Below are positions 1-7,629 of a DNA stretch of 41,440 nucleotides, one piece after another; position 1 is the stretch's first letter; each line of letters begins with the position of its first letter. The DNA lies in assembly GCA_017934045.1 (NCBI GenBank), contig JAGBKK010000026.1, forward strand, positions 1 through 41,440, written 5' to 3'. This stretch comes from Neisseriaceae bacterium. GTDB taxonomy: Bacteria > Pseudomonadota > Gammaproteobacteria > Burkholderiales > Neisseriaceae. The notes under the pieces are model-generated. The model had not been told where the DNA came from. It was given only the letters and a program-made list of their open reading frames with translations, and did not search any database. Both the position numbers and the translations under genes were made by a program.

Positions 1-1
1 C

Positions 2-1459
2 ACAGGACGCGGTTTCTCTTTGGCACAAAAAATGGTGGGTCGTGCTTGTGGCTTGCCAGAAGGACAAGGTATTCGTCCAGGCACTTATTGCGAACCTAAA
101 ATGACCACAGTCGGCTCACAAGACACCACAGGTCCGATGACGCGTGATGAACTCAAAGACTTGGCGTGCTTGGGCTTCTCTGCTGATTTGGTAATGCAAT
201 CGTTCTGCCACACAGCGGCTTACCCCAAACCAGTTGATGTGAAAACCCACAAAACCTTGCCAAACTTCATCTCCACGCGTGGCGGTGTGGCTTTGCGTCC
301 AGGTGATGGCGTAATTCACTCGTGGTTAAACCGCTTGCTCTTGCCTGATACCGTTGGCACAGGTGGCGACTCGCACACTCGTTTTCCAATCGGCATTTCA
401 TTCCCAGCAGGTTCAGGCTTGGTTGCCTTTGCTGCCGCAACAGGCGTTATGCCTTTGGATATGCCTGAATCTGTATTAGTGCGTTTTTCAGGCAAAATGC
501 AACCTGGCATTACCTTGCGTGATTTGGTGAATGCCATTCCCTTAAAAGCGATTGAAATGGGCTTGCTTACCGTTGCCAAAGCAGGTAAGAAAAACATTTT
601 CTCGGGTCGCATTTTGGAAATCGAAGGCTTGCCAGATTTGAAAGTGGAACAAGCGTTTGAACTCACAGACGCGTCCGCAGAACGCTCTGCCGCAGGTTGT
701 ACCGTGAAACTCAATAAAGAACCGATTATTGAATATCTGCAATCGAATATCGTATTGATGAAAAACATGATTGCAGACGGCTACCAAGACGCACGCACCT
801 TAAAACGCCGTATTGAAAATATGGAAAAATGGTTAGCGAATCCGCAGTTGCTCGAAGCCGACAAAGATGCAGAATACGCCGCCGTGATTGAAATCAATAT
901 GGACGAAATCAAAGAGCCGATTTTGGCGTGTCCGAATGACCCTGATGATGTAAAAGTCTTGTCCGAAGTGGCAGGCACGAAGATTGACGAAGTGTTTGTC
1001 GGTTCTTGTATGACCAATATCGGACACTTCCGAGCAGCAAGCAAACTGTTGGAAGGCAAAGCCGATATTCCTGTGCGTTTGTGGATGGCACCGCCCACCA
1101 AAATGGACGCACGCGAATTGTCAGACGAAGGACACTACGGCGTATTAGGCAGAGCAGGTGCAAGAATGGAAATGCCAGGCTGTTCATTGTGTATGGGCAA
1201 CCAAGCCCAAGTTCGCGAAGGTGCGACTGTGATTTCCACTTCCACCCGCAACTTCCCCAACCGCTTGGGTAAAAACACTTTCGTTTATTTAGGTTCAGCC
1301 GAATTAGCCGCCATTTGCTCTATCTTGGGACGCATTCCCACAGTAGAAGAATACAAAGCCAATATCGGCACAATCAACGAAAACGGCGATAAAATCTACC
1401 GTTATATGAACTTTAACCAAATTGAAAGTTACCAAAAAGTCGCAGAAACGGTTAAGTAA
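2..1459 (+). CDS. acnB: Aconitate hydratase B, 3' part (5' end outside window)
   Basis: Interconverts citrate and isocitrate in the TCA cycle in the cytoplasm; it may also act on 2-methylcitrate. The reading frame is open from base 2, so the gene is cut by the window edge. What remains is roughly the C-terminal 485 residues of a family that is about 860 long. The [4Fe-4S] ligand motifs are visible as [11 protein letters not shown] and GCSLCMGNQ, with three cysteines placed as in E. coli AcnB. The substrate-site stretch [11 protein letters not shown] is also intact. A hairpin terminator follows 22 bases after the stop, so this is the end of the transcript. Similarity to known AcnB is dense along the whole length, and the identification is secure. 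Confidence 0.97.
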   Translation, partial: TGRGFSLAQKMVGRACGLPEGQGIRPGTYCEPKMTTVGSQDTTGPMTRDELKDLACLGFSADLVMQSFCHTAAYPKPVDVKTHKTLPNFISTRGGVALRPGDGVIHSWLNRLLLPDTVGTGGDSHTRFPIGISFPAGSGLVAFAAATGVMPLDMPESVLVRFSGKMQPGITLRDLVNAIPLKAIEMGLLTVAKAGKKNIFSGRILEIEGLPDLKVEQAFELTDASAERSAAGCTVKLNKEPIIEYLQSNIVLMKNMIADGYQDARTLKRRIENMEKWLANPQLLEADKDAEYAAVIEINMDEIKEPILACPNDPDDVKVLSEVAGTKIDEVFVGSCMTNIGHFRAASKLLEGKADIPVRLWMAPPTKMDARELSDEGHYGVLGRAGARMEMPGCSLCMGNQAQVREGATVISTSTRNFPNRLGKNTFVYLGSAELAAICSILGRIPTVEEYKANIGTINENGDKIYRYMNFNQIESYQKVAETVK

Positions 1460-1480
1460 TATTGTTGATTGATTAACAAT

Positions 1481-1512
1481 AAACGCTCCCTGAACGATGG
1501 GGGCGTTTTTTT
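1481..1512 (+). terminator. Rho-independent terminator of acnB
   Basis: The arms AAACGCTCCC (1481-1490) and GGGGGCGTTT (1499-1508) form a 10-bp stem with one G-T pair and an 8-base loop. A T run follows. A DNA uptake sequence begins at 1511, directly on the T run. Confidence 0.85.
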
Positions 1513-1557
1513 CAGGCTGCCTGAAAATCTAAAATCTATCTATAAAAGCCTTAATTT

Positions 1558-1566
1558 TGTTATACT
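1558..1566 (+). promoter_or_regulatory. Possible extended -10 promoter ahead of the vapB remnant
   Basis: TGTTATACT matches an extended -10 element (TGn then TATACT at 1561-1566). No good -35 box is seen. It lies 32 bases before the remnant start codon and could also feed transcription into the ATPase-HNH pair. Confidence 0.4.
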
Positions 1567-1597
1567 TTCAGCCTAATGTTTCGTTAGGAGAAGCAAA

Positions 1598-1727
1598 ATG
1601 CAAATTGCCAAAATTTCTACCGCAGGACAATCGCAAACAGTGTATTTGTCGCAAGCGTTTCAATACTTTTGACGGTGTGCAGTATTGGAGTTTAAGGGAA
1701 TTTTTGAGAATTATTTTAGATAGTTAA
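1598..1727 (+). pseudogene. VapB-type antitoxin remnant, frameshifted and truncated
   Basis: A good ribosome site (TAGGAGAAG) precedes ATG 1598. The first 24 codons read MQIAKISTAGQSQTVYLSQA and then reach TGA. This resembles the SpoVT/AbrB-fold start of VapB antitoxins (M..AK.F.nGrSQAVrLPkeFRF). Moving one base over, FDGVQYWSLREFLRIILDS continues to a TAA at 1725-1727, as if one extra T had been gained. No VapC (PIN-domain) toxin follows. The remnant ends 11 bases before the ATPase gene. The antitoxin reading rests on one short motif, so family assignment is moderate; that the frame is broken is clear. Confidence 0.5.
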
Positions 1728-1738
1728 GGAGAATTTAT

Positions 1739-3244
1739 ATGCAATTTAAATTATTTGAAAGAAAGGATAAACCTAATAGAGCTATAGATCAAGTGTGTTT
1801 AACGATAGATCATTGGAATGACTATTCCTTTGTTACTATGTTTTTTATGAATGTATTTGATCATAATGGAGAAAAGCATAGCATAGGAAATATTAAAATT
1901 GGATTTAAAGGACAAGAAACATCAATAGCTACTTATGAGAAGATTCAAGAAAACTTCCCTAATAATGTATTTGACTCACTACCTGATAATTTTTTCTCTC
2001 TTGGTCAAGATGTTGATTTTTATGTAAAGTTAATGGAGTTACCTAATGGTATAGGAAAACAGATTCTAAATAAATTAAATGATATTGCTTATAACTCTGA
2101 CATTTTATCTAAAATTCAAAATGAATCTGTTTTTAATACTTCATTGATGAGAGGTATTAGAGAACGAACTATAATTGAACAATTTCGCAGAGTTTTAAAT
2201 GGTAATGCTCCATTAAGCGATTTTGAGTTCTATTTCATTAGAGATGAAATAGAAAAAATGGGGAAAATAAACATAGAATTTAAGGTTAAAGCTAACTCAC
2301 AGCCGAGTACAAACATACATGCAATTATTGGTAGAAATGGTGTTGGAAAAACAACATTATTAAACGGAATGATTAAATCATTTATTGGTACAAGTCATGA
2401 TGATAAAGGTGCATTTTATGTAAGAAACACCAAAAAATTTAAAAAAATTGGAAATGATTATTTTAGTCATTTGGTTGCTGTTTCTTTCAGTGTATTTGAT
2501 CCATTTATTCCGAATAATGATGAGTTTAAACATTATCATTATATTGGATTAAAAAAAACTAATGAAAAACTAAAAGAGCCAAAAGAATATTTTAAACAGG
2601 ATTTTTGGGAATCATTTTTTCTATGTAAATCTCTTTTTGCTAAACAGGAACGATGGTTAAGTACGATTAAACATCTTGAATCAGATAATAATTTTGCAGA
2701 AATGAATTTAAGCGAATTCATGAATGAATCTTTCTCTAAAGAAGAAATATTGGAAGTTGTTAAACAAATGAGTTCTGGTCACGCATCTGTTTTATTGATT
2801 ATGACTCAATTAGTTGCAACAGTAGAAGAAAAAACTCTTGTTCTTCTTGATGAGCCTGAAAGCCATCTACACCCACCGCTATTATCTGCTTTTATCAGAG
2901 CTTTATCTAATTTATTGGATAATAGAAATGGAGTTGCAATCATTGCTACTCATTCACCTGTAGTTTTGCAAGAAATTCCTAAATCATGTGTATGGAAAAT
3001 TGAGCGTACAGGTGCAATAACAGATTCATTTAGACCCAAAATTGAAACATTTGGTGAGAATGTTGGCACTTTAACGAGTGAAATTTTTGGACTTGAAGTA
3101 GAAAAATCAGGATTTCATAACTTATTAACTGAATCAGTTAAACGAGGAGGAACATATGAAGATATTTTAAAAAGTTATGATAATCAATTAGGTAGAGAAG
3201 GAAGATTGTTACTAAAAATTCTAATTCATTTGAGAGATCAATAA
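1739..3244 (+). CDS. AAA/ABC-type ATPase, Septu PtuA-like
   Basis: A 501-residue ATPase of the OLD/SMC-like AAA group. Walker A is GRNGVGKTT near residues 198-206. A signature-like QMSSGHASVL lies near 343. Walker B is LVLLDEPE near 367-374 with the following SHLHPP, and a switch histidine sits in ATHSPVV near 403. The first 190 residues show no motif I know. The start is set by AAGGAGAA ahead of ATG 1739. The next gene, an HNH nuclease, begins 14 bases after its stop on the same strand. This pairing is that of Septu defence (PtuA senses and hydrolyses ATP, PtuB cuts nucleic acid); the same effector pair is also found in some retrons, but no reverse transcriptase is present here. The gene is clearly more AT-rich than its neighbours and contains no uptake sequence, which suggests acquisition. 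The ATPase fold is certain; the Septu assignment is likely. Confidence 0.7.
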   Translation: MQFKLFERKDKPNRAIDQVCLTIDHWNDYSFVTMFFMNVFDHNGEKHSIGNIKIGFKGQETSIATYEKIQENFPNNVFDSLPDNFFSLGQDVDFYVKLMELPNGIGKQILNKLNDIAYNSDILSKIQNESVFNTSLMRGIRERTIIEQFRRVLNGNAPLSDFEFYFIRDEIEKMGKINIEFKVKANSQPSTNIHAIIGRNGVGKTTLLNGMIKSFIGTSHDDKGAFYVRNTKKFKKIGNDYFSHLVAVSFSVFDPFIPNNDEFKHYHYIGLKKTNEKLKEPKEYFKQDFWESFFLCKSLFAKQERWLSTIKHLESDNNFAEMNLSEFMNESFSKEEILEVVKQMSSGHASVLLIMTQLVATVEEKTLVLLDEPESHLHPPLLSAFIRALSNLLDNRNGVAIIATHSPVVLQEIPKSCVWKIERTGAITDSFRPKIETFGENVGTLTSEIFGLEVEKSGFHNLLTESVKRGGTYEDILKSYDNQLGREGRLLLKILIHLRDQ

Positions 3245-3258
3245 GGAAGGTATTTATA

Positions 3259-4146
3259 ATGATTAAACTAGATTTGCCAAACGATTGTATGAATTACCAA
3301 GAGGTTATAGATTCTTGCATTAATAAAATGAGAGAAAATAATATCTTAAAAGAAAAACTTGATGAAAATAAGTATGATTTAATTAGGATTTCAAAATTAT
3401 ATATAAAATTGGGTGAAACAAATAAATTATATAAATTATATAAATGTCGTATGGGAAATACCCTTATTAACATGAGAAATCAATTAACTAATGATGATAT
3501 GGTAAAAATATATGATCAATATTTCGTAAATCATCGATGTGGTGGTTTTTATGATAGAATTATCAACAATGCTAAAAACCCTGAAATACAATGCCCATTT
3601 TGTGGTGGTATTAATTCCCCAAATGAATTAGATCATTTTTTACCGAAAAAAGATTTTAGCTATTATGCTATTTTCCCTTATAATCTTATTCCAATATGTA
3701 AAGATTGCAATCAAATTTATAAGAAAAGATTTTGTCCAAATGATAAAAATAAACAACTAATACACCCTTATTTAGACAATGAGCAAGTTTTTAATGAAAA
3801 ATGGCTATATGCTAAATTTATTATGGATCCAACTGATATAGAAGGAAAATCAGTTATTGAATTTTATGTTGATCCACCTTTAAATTGGGAAGAAGATAAA
3901 AAAGAAAAAGTAAAAATCCATTTTGAACAATTTAAGTTAGCTGAAAGATTTGCCATACGCTCAGTGACTGAATTAGGAAAATTATTAGGCTACATAAAAC
4001 TACTTAAATCGAAAGAACTATCAATGTACGATCTTGAAGAGTTTATAGATTCTGGCATAGAATCTATAAAATCCCCTAACTCTTGGGAAAAAGCATTATT
4101 TGAGGCAGTAAAAAGAGAATTACCTGCTATATGGGAAAATATTTAG
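3259..4146 (+). CDS. HNH endonuclease, Septu PtuB-like
   Basis: A 295-residue protein with a central HNH nuclease. CPFCGG (about residue 112), the catalytic DH of LDHFLPK (about 125) and ICKDCNQ (about 147) form the two zinc CxxC pairs flanking the His core. HPYLDNE follows. This arrangement (CPFC...LDHFLPK...NLIPICKDCN...HPY) is what I would expect of PtuB and the related retron-linked HNH family. AAGGAAGG sits just upstream of the ATG, and the 14-base gap to the ATPase gene implies one operon. Predicted role: cleavage of nucleic acid in infected cells under control of the ATPase. It shares the low GC of its partner. It could instead be the effector of a different ATPase-HNH defence type. 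Confidence 0.7.
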   Translation: MIKLDLPNDCMNYQEVIDSCINKMRENNILKEKLDENKYDLIRISKLYIKLGETNKLYKLYKCRMGNTLINMRNQLTNDDMVKIYDQYFVNHRCGGFYDRIINNAKNPEIQCPFCGGINSPNELDHFLPKKDFSYYAIFPYNLIPICKDCNQIYKKRFCPNDKNKQLIHPYLDNEQVFNEKWLYAKFIMDPTDIEGKSVIEFYVDPPLNWEEDKKEKVKIHFEQFKLAERFAIRSVTELGKLLGYIKLLKSKELSMYDLEEFIDSGIESIKSPNSWEKALFEAVKRELPAIWENI

Positions 4147-4148
4147 TG

Positions 4149-4180
4149 AATACTGTCTAAAAACTATTTCTGACAGTATT
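4149..4180 (+). terminator. Hairpin after the ATPase-HNH operon
   Basis: AATACTGTC (4149-4157) and GACAGTATT (4172-4180) form a perfect 9-bp inverted repeat with a 14-base loop, four bases after the HNH stop. No strong T run follows, so termination is plausible but weakly supported. Confidence 0.45.
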
Positions 4181-4382
4181 CCTTGCTTTACAAACAGTCA
4201 ATTTTTCCTAAAAACTTGCAAAAATCCAACCATAATTCAATATCCAAATAATCGGTAAAAACGATTTATTCAGGTGGCGTTTATCAATAAAAAACCTTTC
4301 AGGCTGCCTGAAAATATAAAACCACCCTATTTTGAGCGGTTTTTATTTCTATTTTTTCAGGCTGCCTGAAAAATGAAAACAG

Positions 4383-4407
4383 CGTGGCAATAAATTGCCC
4401 ACCCTAC
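4383..4407. repeat. GTGGGCA-family palindrome, copy 1
   Basis: GTGGCAA, a TAAA loop, then TTGCCCAC and CCTAC. It is a member of a dispersed short palindrome family with further copies at 12984, 13071, 18154, 19856, 31835 and 36269 and a degraded one near 13016. Here it sits at the left edge of the autotransporter remnant. Confidence 0.6.
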
Positions 4408-4418
4408 CTTGCTTTGAC

Positions 4419-4700
4419 AGTGTTGAATCGCACCGTGTTCGCGTAGGCACACGTCTAACGCATGCGGACAGCGACAAAGCCAACATATTCACAGGTGTAG
4501 CATACGAACACGAATTTGACGGCAAAGCCAACGCTACATGGCAAGGTTTCAGGTTGCCCACACCCACCGTGAAAGGCGGCACAACCATAGGCGAATTAGG
4601 CGTATCGGTGAAAGCAGGCAAAGCCAAGATTGACACATCAATCCAAGGCTACGGCGGCAGAAGAAAAGGTGCTGGTATGCAAATTGGCATTAAATTCTAA
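4419..4700 (+). pseudogene. C-terminal remnant of an autotransporter beta-barrel
   Basis: About 93 codons read like the last strands of an autotransporter outer-membrane barrel. SHRVRVGTRL, FTGVAYEHEFDG, GELGVSVKAG and GGRRKGAGMQIGIKF have the alternating pattern of membrane beta strands and end in the terminal Phe used by the BAM machinery. There is no signal peptide, passenger domain or upstream frame. Uptake sequences and a GTGGGCA palindrome lie where the rest of the gene should be. A perfect terminator follows, as for a once functional gene. The call as a remnant is firm; the exact autotransporter type cannot be told. Confidence 0.65.
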
Positions 4701-4722
4701 TTCGCTGTGATTGTGTGAAAAT

Positions 4723-4750
4723 AAACCCCACTCGATTGAGTGGGGTTTTT
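4723..4750 (+). terminator. Terminator of the lost autotransporter gene
   Basis: CCCCACTC (4726-4733) and GAGTGGGG (4738-4745) pair perfectly around a GATT loop and are followed by five T. With flanking A and T bases the stem extends to 11 bp. Confidence 0.85.
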
Positions 4751-4768
4751 GGTATATAAAAATATTTC

Positions 4769-4915
4769 AGAGCCCCCTGCAAAACTGGCATATATGGCAC
4801 ATTTCTTCATTGTGCGTTGCTCGAAAAACTTGCCTAACTACCTGTTATGTCTTCGTTTTTCTGTGCTACTACGCCTTGAACTGTATCCATATCTACCAGT
4901 TTTGCAGAGGTCTCT
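4769..4915. mobile_element. Small non-coding element with IS5-like ends (MITE or IS relic)
   Basis: The left end AGAGCCCCCTGCAAAACTGG (4769-4788) and the right end, read on the other strand as AGAGACCTCTGCAAAACTGG, match at 18 of 20 positions. The roughly 147 bp between them hold no convincing gene. TTTCAG occurs at 4765-4770 and again at 4915-4920, as a target duplication would. Ends of the type GAGACCTnTGCAAAA are known from IS5-family elements in Neisseria, so this may be a deleted IS or a MITE. It sits immediately against an uptake sequence (4916-4930). Confidence 0.6.
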
Positions 4916-4984
4916 TTCAGGCTGCCTGAAAAATTTTGGCGACCATAAAATACACTAACGCTGTATATTTTGCAGTTTTGCGAC

Positions 4985-4990
4985 TATACT
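4985..4990 (+). promoter_or_regulatory. Possible -10 box for pabBC
   Basis: TATACT lies 15 bases before ATG 5005 and 30 before ATG 5020. The -35 region (TGTATA at 4962-4967) is poor. If used, transcription begins near 4997, which rules out longer upstream starts for pabBC. Confidence 0.35.
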
Positions 4991-5019
4991 CGCCCATTTT
5001 TTTGATGACTATTGTGTTT

Positions 5020-6780
5020 ATGCGTGAATTTGTTTTATTTGACGACAGCCAAAATAACCGTGCGATTTTGTTTGATGATTTTTGTGGGCAAGAAACGCTG
5101 TTGCCGAGCCAATTAGATCAAATCGATGATAGATTGCACAAGGGTTGGCAAAAATCGCTTTATGCGGTGTTGTTTATCGATTATGAATTTGGTTTGCCTT
5201 TGCAAAAATTAGCACATTTGGGTTCAGGCAGCCTGAACATTCTGTGGTTTGCTCAAAAAACGCTCGTATCATCGCTTGACGAATGGTTGTCCAAAAATGC
5301 CGAAAACACGCCTTGTGCGATTTCTACGCCGCAAATGAATGTTTCAAAAGACGAATATAATCAAGCAATTACAAAAATTCATCAGCATATTCAACAGGGC
5401 GATGTGTATCAAATTAACTATACCGTGCGTTTGCTGCTCACAGCATATGGCTCGCCATTTTCGTTGTATCGCCAGTTACGCCCCAAAATTCCGTTTGGCG
5501 TTTTGGCTTCATTGCCACATCAACATTGGACACTGTGTTTTTCGCCTGAATTATTTTTGCGGATTAACGCAGACGGCGTTATTTCCGCCGAGCCGATGAA
5601 AGGCACTGCACCGATTTTGCACGATGAACACGATCAACAACGAGCCTACGATTTACAAAATGACCCTAAAAATCGTGCCGAAAATATGATGATTGTCGAT
5701 TTATTACGCAATGATTTGGGGCGTTTGGCTGAAATTGGCAGCGTTTGTGTGCCAGAAATCTTTTGTGTGCGTGATTTTGGTAGCGTATGGCAAATGACCA
5801 CGCCCATTCACGCCCAATTAAAGCCACAAACCACCTTTGCAGATATTGTGCAGGCGACTTTTCCGTGCGGCAGTATCACAGGCGCGCCCAAACGCAAAAG
5901 TATGGAAATAATTCATCAATTAGAAAAAGAAAAACGACATTTATATACAGGCAGCATAGGTTTTTTATCTTATGAAAAACAAGGAGTTATCAATTTTTCA
6001 GGCTGCCTGAATGTGGCTATTCGCACGCTACAATTAACGCCTAATCAGGGTGCTTATCAAGGCATTTATGGCGTGGGCAGTGGCATTGTGATGGATAGCG
6101 ATGCTAACGCTGAATATCAAGAATGTTTGTGGAAGTCGCAAATCATCAATCACTTGCGTCCAAATTTTGACTTATTTGAAACTATGCGTGTAGAAAATGG
6201 CAAAATTCCATTATTAAACAAACATTTATTGCGAATGCAACACTCGGCAATCGCTTTGAATATTCCTTTTTCATATGATGACGCAACTTCTTGTATTCAA
6301 AGCATTTTATCCACATTGTCTCATCAAGAAATATATCGATTAAAATTAACACTTCATCGTTCAGGCAGCCTGAAAACAGAATACGCCATACTTAACCCTT
6401 TGATTGGCAAGCAAAAAGTAATGATTAGCCCCATTCGCTTAAAAAATCAAGATCCCTTGCGTTGCCACAAAATCACCCACCGCCAAGCATTCGACACCGC
6501 TTGGCAAAACGCCGAAAAACACGGAGCTTTTGACGCTTTATTGTTCAACGAAGACGGTTTTTTATTAGAAGGCGGACGCAGTAGCGTGATGATTTTAATA
6601 GAAAATCAATGGCTTACGCCTGATTTATCTTTGCATATTTTACCGTCCATCGCAAGAAGCGAATGGACACAACACCACCGCATTATCGAAACAAAAATCA
6701 CCCAAGAAATGCTACGCAACGCCCAAAGCATTCGCATAGGCAATGCCCTGCGTGGCTGGTTTGATGTGGATTTGGTTTAG
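5020..6780 (+). CDS. pabBC: Aminodeoxychorismate synthase PabB fused to 4-amino-4-deoxychorismate lyase PabC
   Basis: Makes 4-aminobenzoate for folate: the N-terminal domain converts chorismate with ammonia to aminodeoxychorismate, and the C-terminal domain removes pyruvate. PabB motifs include GDVYQINYT (about residue 127), PMKGT with the active-site Lys (about 192), ENMMIVDLLRNDLGRL, and CGSITGAPK. From about residue 382 an aminotransferase class IV domain begins (FDLFETMR). HKITHR (about 483) should carry the PLP lysine and LLEGGRSSV follows. No PabA glutaminase gene is nearby. ATG 5020 is chosen because FVLFDDS follows, as in family members; ATG 5005 is an alternative. Three uptake sequences lie inside the gene. 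Confidence 0.9.
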   Translation: MREFVLFDDSQNNRAILFDDFCGQETLLPSQLDQIDDRLHKGWQKSLYAVLFIDYEFGLPLQKLAHLGSGSLNILWFAQKTLVSSLDEWLSKNAENTPCAISTPQMNVSKDEYNQAITKIHQHIQQGDVYQINYTVRLLLTAYGSPFSLYRQLRPKIPFGVLASLPHQHWTLCFSPELFLRINADGVISAEPMKGTAPILHDEHDQQRAYDLQNDPKNRAENMMIVDLLRNDLGRLAEIGSVCVPEIFCVRDFGSVWQMTTPIHAQLKPQTTFADIVQATFPCGSITGAPKRKSMEIIHQLEKEKRHLYTGSIGFLSYEKQGVINFSGCLNVAIRTLQLTPNQGAYQGIYGVGSGIVMDSDANAEYQECLWKSQIINHLRPNFDLFETMRVENGKIPLLNKHLLRMQHSAIALNIPFSYDDATSCIQSILSTLSHQEIYRLKLTLHRSGSLKTEYAILNPLIGKQKVMISPIRLKNQDPLRCHKITHRQAFDTAWQNAEKHGAFDALLFNEDGFLLEGGRSSVMILIENQWLTPDLSLHILPSIARSEWTQHHRIIETKITQEMLRNAQSIRIGNALRGWFDVDLV

Positions 6781-6789
6781 GCAAGCTGA

Positions 6790-6952
6790 AAAGCGATTGT
6801 CATGCTGTACAAAACTGTTATAGTCAATGCGACAGAGATAATGCATAAATAATCGCTTGGACAAAAATCCACCGAATACACCAAACTTAAACGCCACAAT
6901 CGGCGGCTGGCAATGGGGTATGCGGTTAATGCAGGATATGTTGTTGGCGTGA
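6790..6952 (+). pseudogene. Decayed partial copy of the RBBP9-like gene at 31249-31770
   Basis: Bases 6852-6952 translate to IIAWTKNPPNTPNLNATIGG followed by WQWGMRLMQDMLLA and TGA. This is the C-terminus of the protein encoded at 31249-31770 with 12 residues deleted after WTKN. Upstream, in another frame, AIVMLYKTVIVNATE (from 6793) matches RIVMPCKTAMVNASD of that protein and then meets a stop. Over the last 70 bases the two copies are nearly identical. There is no start and at least one frameshift, so it cannot make the protein. Confidence 0.8.
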
Positions 6953-6981
6953 GTTTTTTCAGGCTGCCTAAAAAGTGTTAT

Positions 6982-7482
6982 TTAATCTGTTTCTTGTATT
7001 TGTTTTTGACGATTTCTTTTGTGCATTTGTTGTTTGGCATAATTAAATGCGGCAAATTTATCTTTTTTAGCACAATATTTGATATGCCAATACAAAATAA
7101 ATTCAGTAATCATCACAGCAATAATTGAACCAATGAGCCATAAACCATTTAATTCTACAAAAGAAAAAAGTATTTCTAAATAAACACCTAAAATTAAAGC
7201 ATAAATACCTGCATAAATAAAACGAGTGGATAATTTTTTATCTGGATAAAATTCTGCAATTAAATATATTACCAAAGTAGGCAAACCTGCAAAAATAAAA
7301 GCAATAGACCAAGTAAAAATCATTCCAACAAAATCATTTATTTCTTTAATTTTAAATACTAACCCACTAAACACGATGATAAAAATATAGCCAATCCACG
7401 ACACCAAAACTGCTCCGAGTATTGCACGAAAGAGTTTTGATGATAGTGTGGGGATATACTGTTCTTCCATAATGCTAACCAT
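6982..7482 (-). CDS. Unknown four-helix membrane protein
   Basis: I do not recognise the family. About 166 residues hold four hydrophobic segments (around LFRAILGAVLVSWIGYIFII, FTWSIAFIFAGLPTLVIYLI, FIYAGIYALILGVYLEILF and LWLIGSIIAVMITEFILYW) and then a Lys/Gln-rich cytoplasmic tail. ATG 7482 is used; TTG 7488 and ATG 7470 are possible and none has a clear ribosome site. It stands alone, with an uptake sequence on its 5' side. Its base composition is more AT-rich than the core genes, as for the other unknown membrane proteins in this window. Confidence 0.6.
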   Translation of the reverse strand: MVSIMEEQYIPTLSSKLFRAILGAVLVSWIGYIFIIVFSGLVFKIKEINDFVGMIFTWSIAFIFAGLPTLVIYLIAEFYPDKKLSTRFIYAGIYALILGVYLEILFSFVELNGLWLIGSIIAVMITEFILYWHIKYCAKKDKFAAFNYAKQQMHKRNRQKQIQETD

Positions 7483-7629
7483 TTTCAAAATATTTTTTTC
7501 AGGCAGCCTGAAAAGTGTTTTTCATTGTTGTTATTAACAAGTGTAGAGAAAGCAACTTGTTGCCCGCCCTATGCTTGCTTTTTTTGCATTGTCAAATTTT
7601 TTATTATAGAAATCAATCAAAAAAAACGC

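Noticed and set aside
1739-4146. A retron with PtuAB effector
   Set aside because: No reverse transcriptase gene and no msr/msd-like RNA region adjoin the pair; acnB ends shortly upstream and gene remnants lie downstream.
1525-4298. Lack of uptake sequences as proof of recent transfer of the defence pair
   Set aside because: Other intervals filled with core genes are similarly empty (18949-22078, 29206-31794, 36254-38663), so this is weak evidence; the AT-rich composition carries more weight.
4711-4958. Two plus-strand frames of 72 codons
   Set aside because: They run through a terminator and the small inverted-repeat element and have no ribosome sites or sensible composition.
4936-5019. 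Longer N-terminus for pabBC
   Set aside because: It would start with TTG directly after an uptake sequence and upstream of the likely -10 box; family members begin near FVLFDDS.
6821-6830. TATAGTCAAT as a single end of the TATMGTCAATT element
   Set aside because: It is explained by the decayed RBBP9-like copy, where GTCAATGCG codes VNA.
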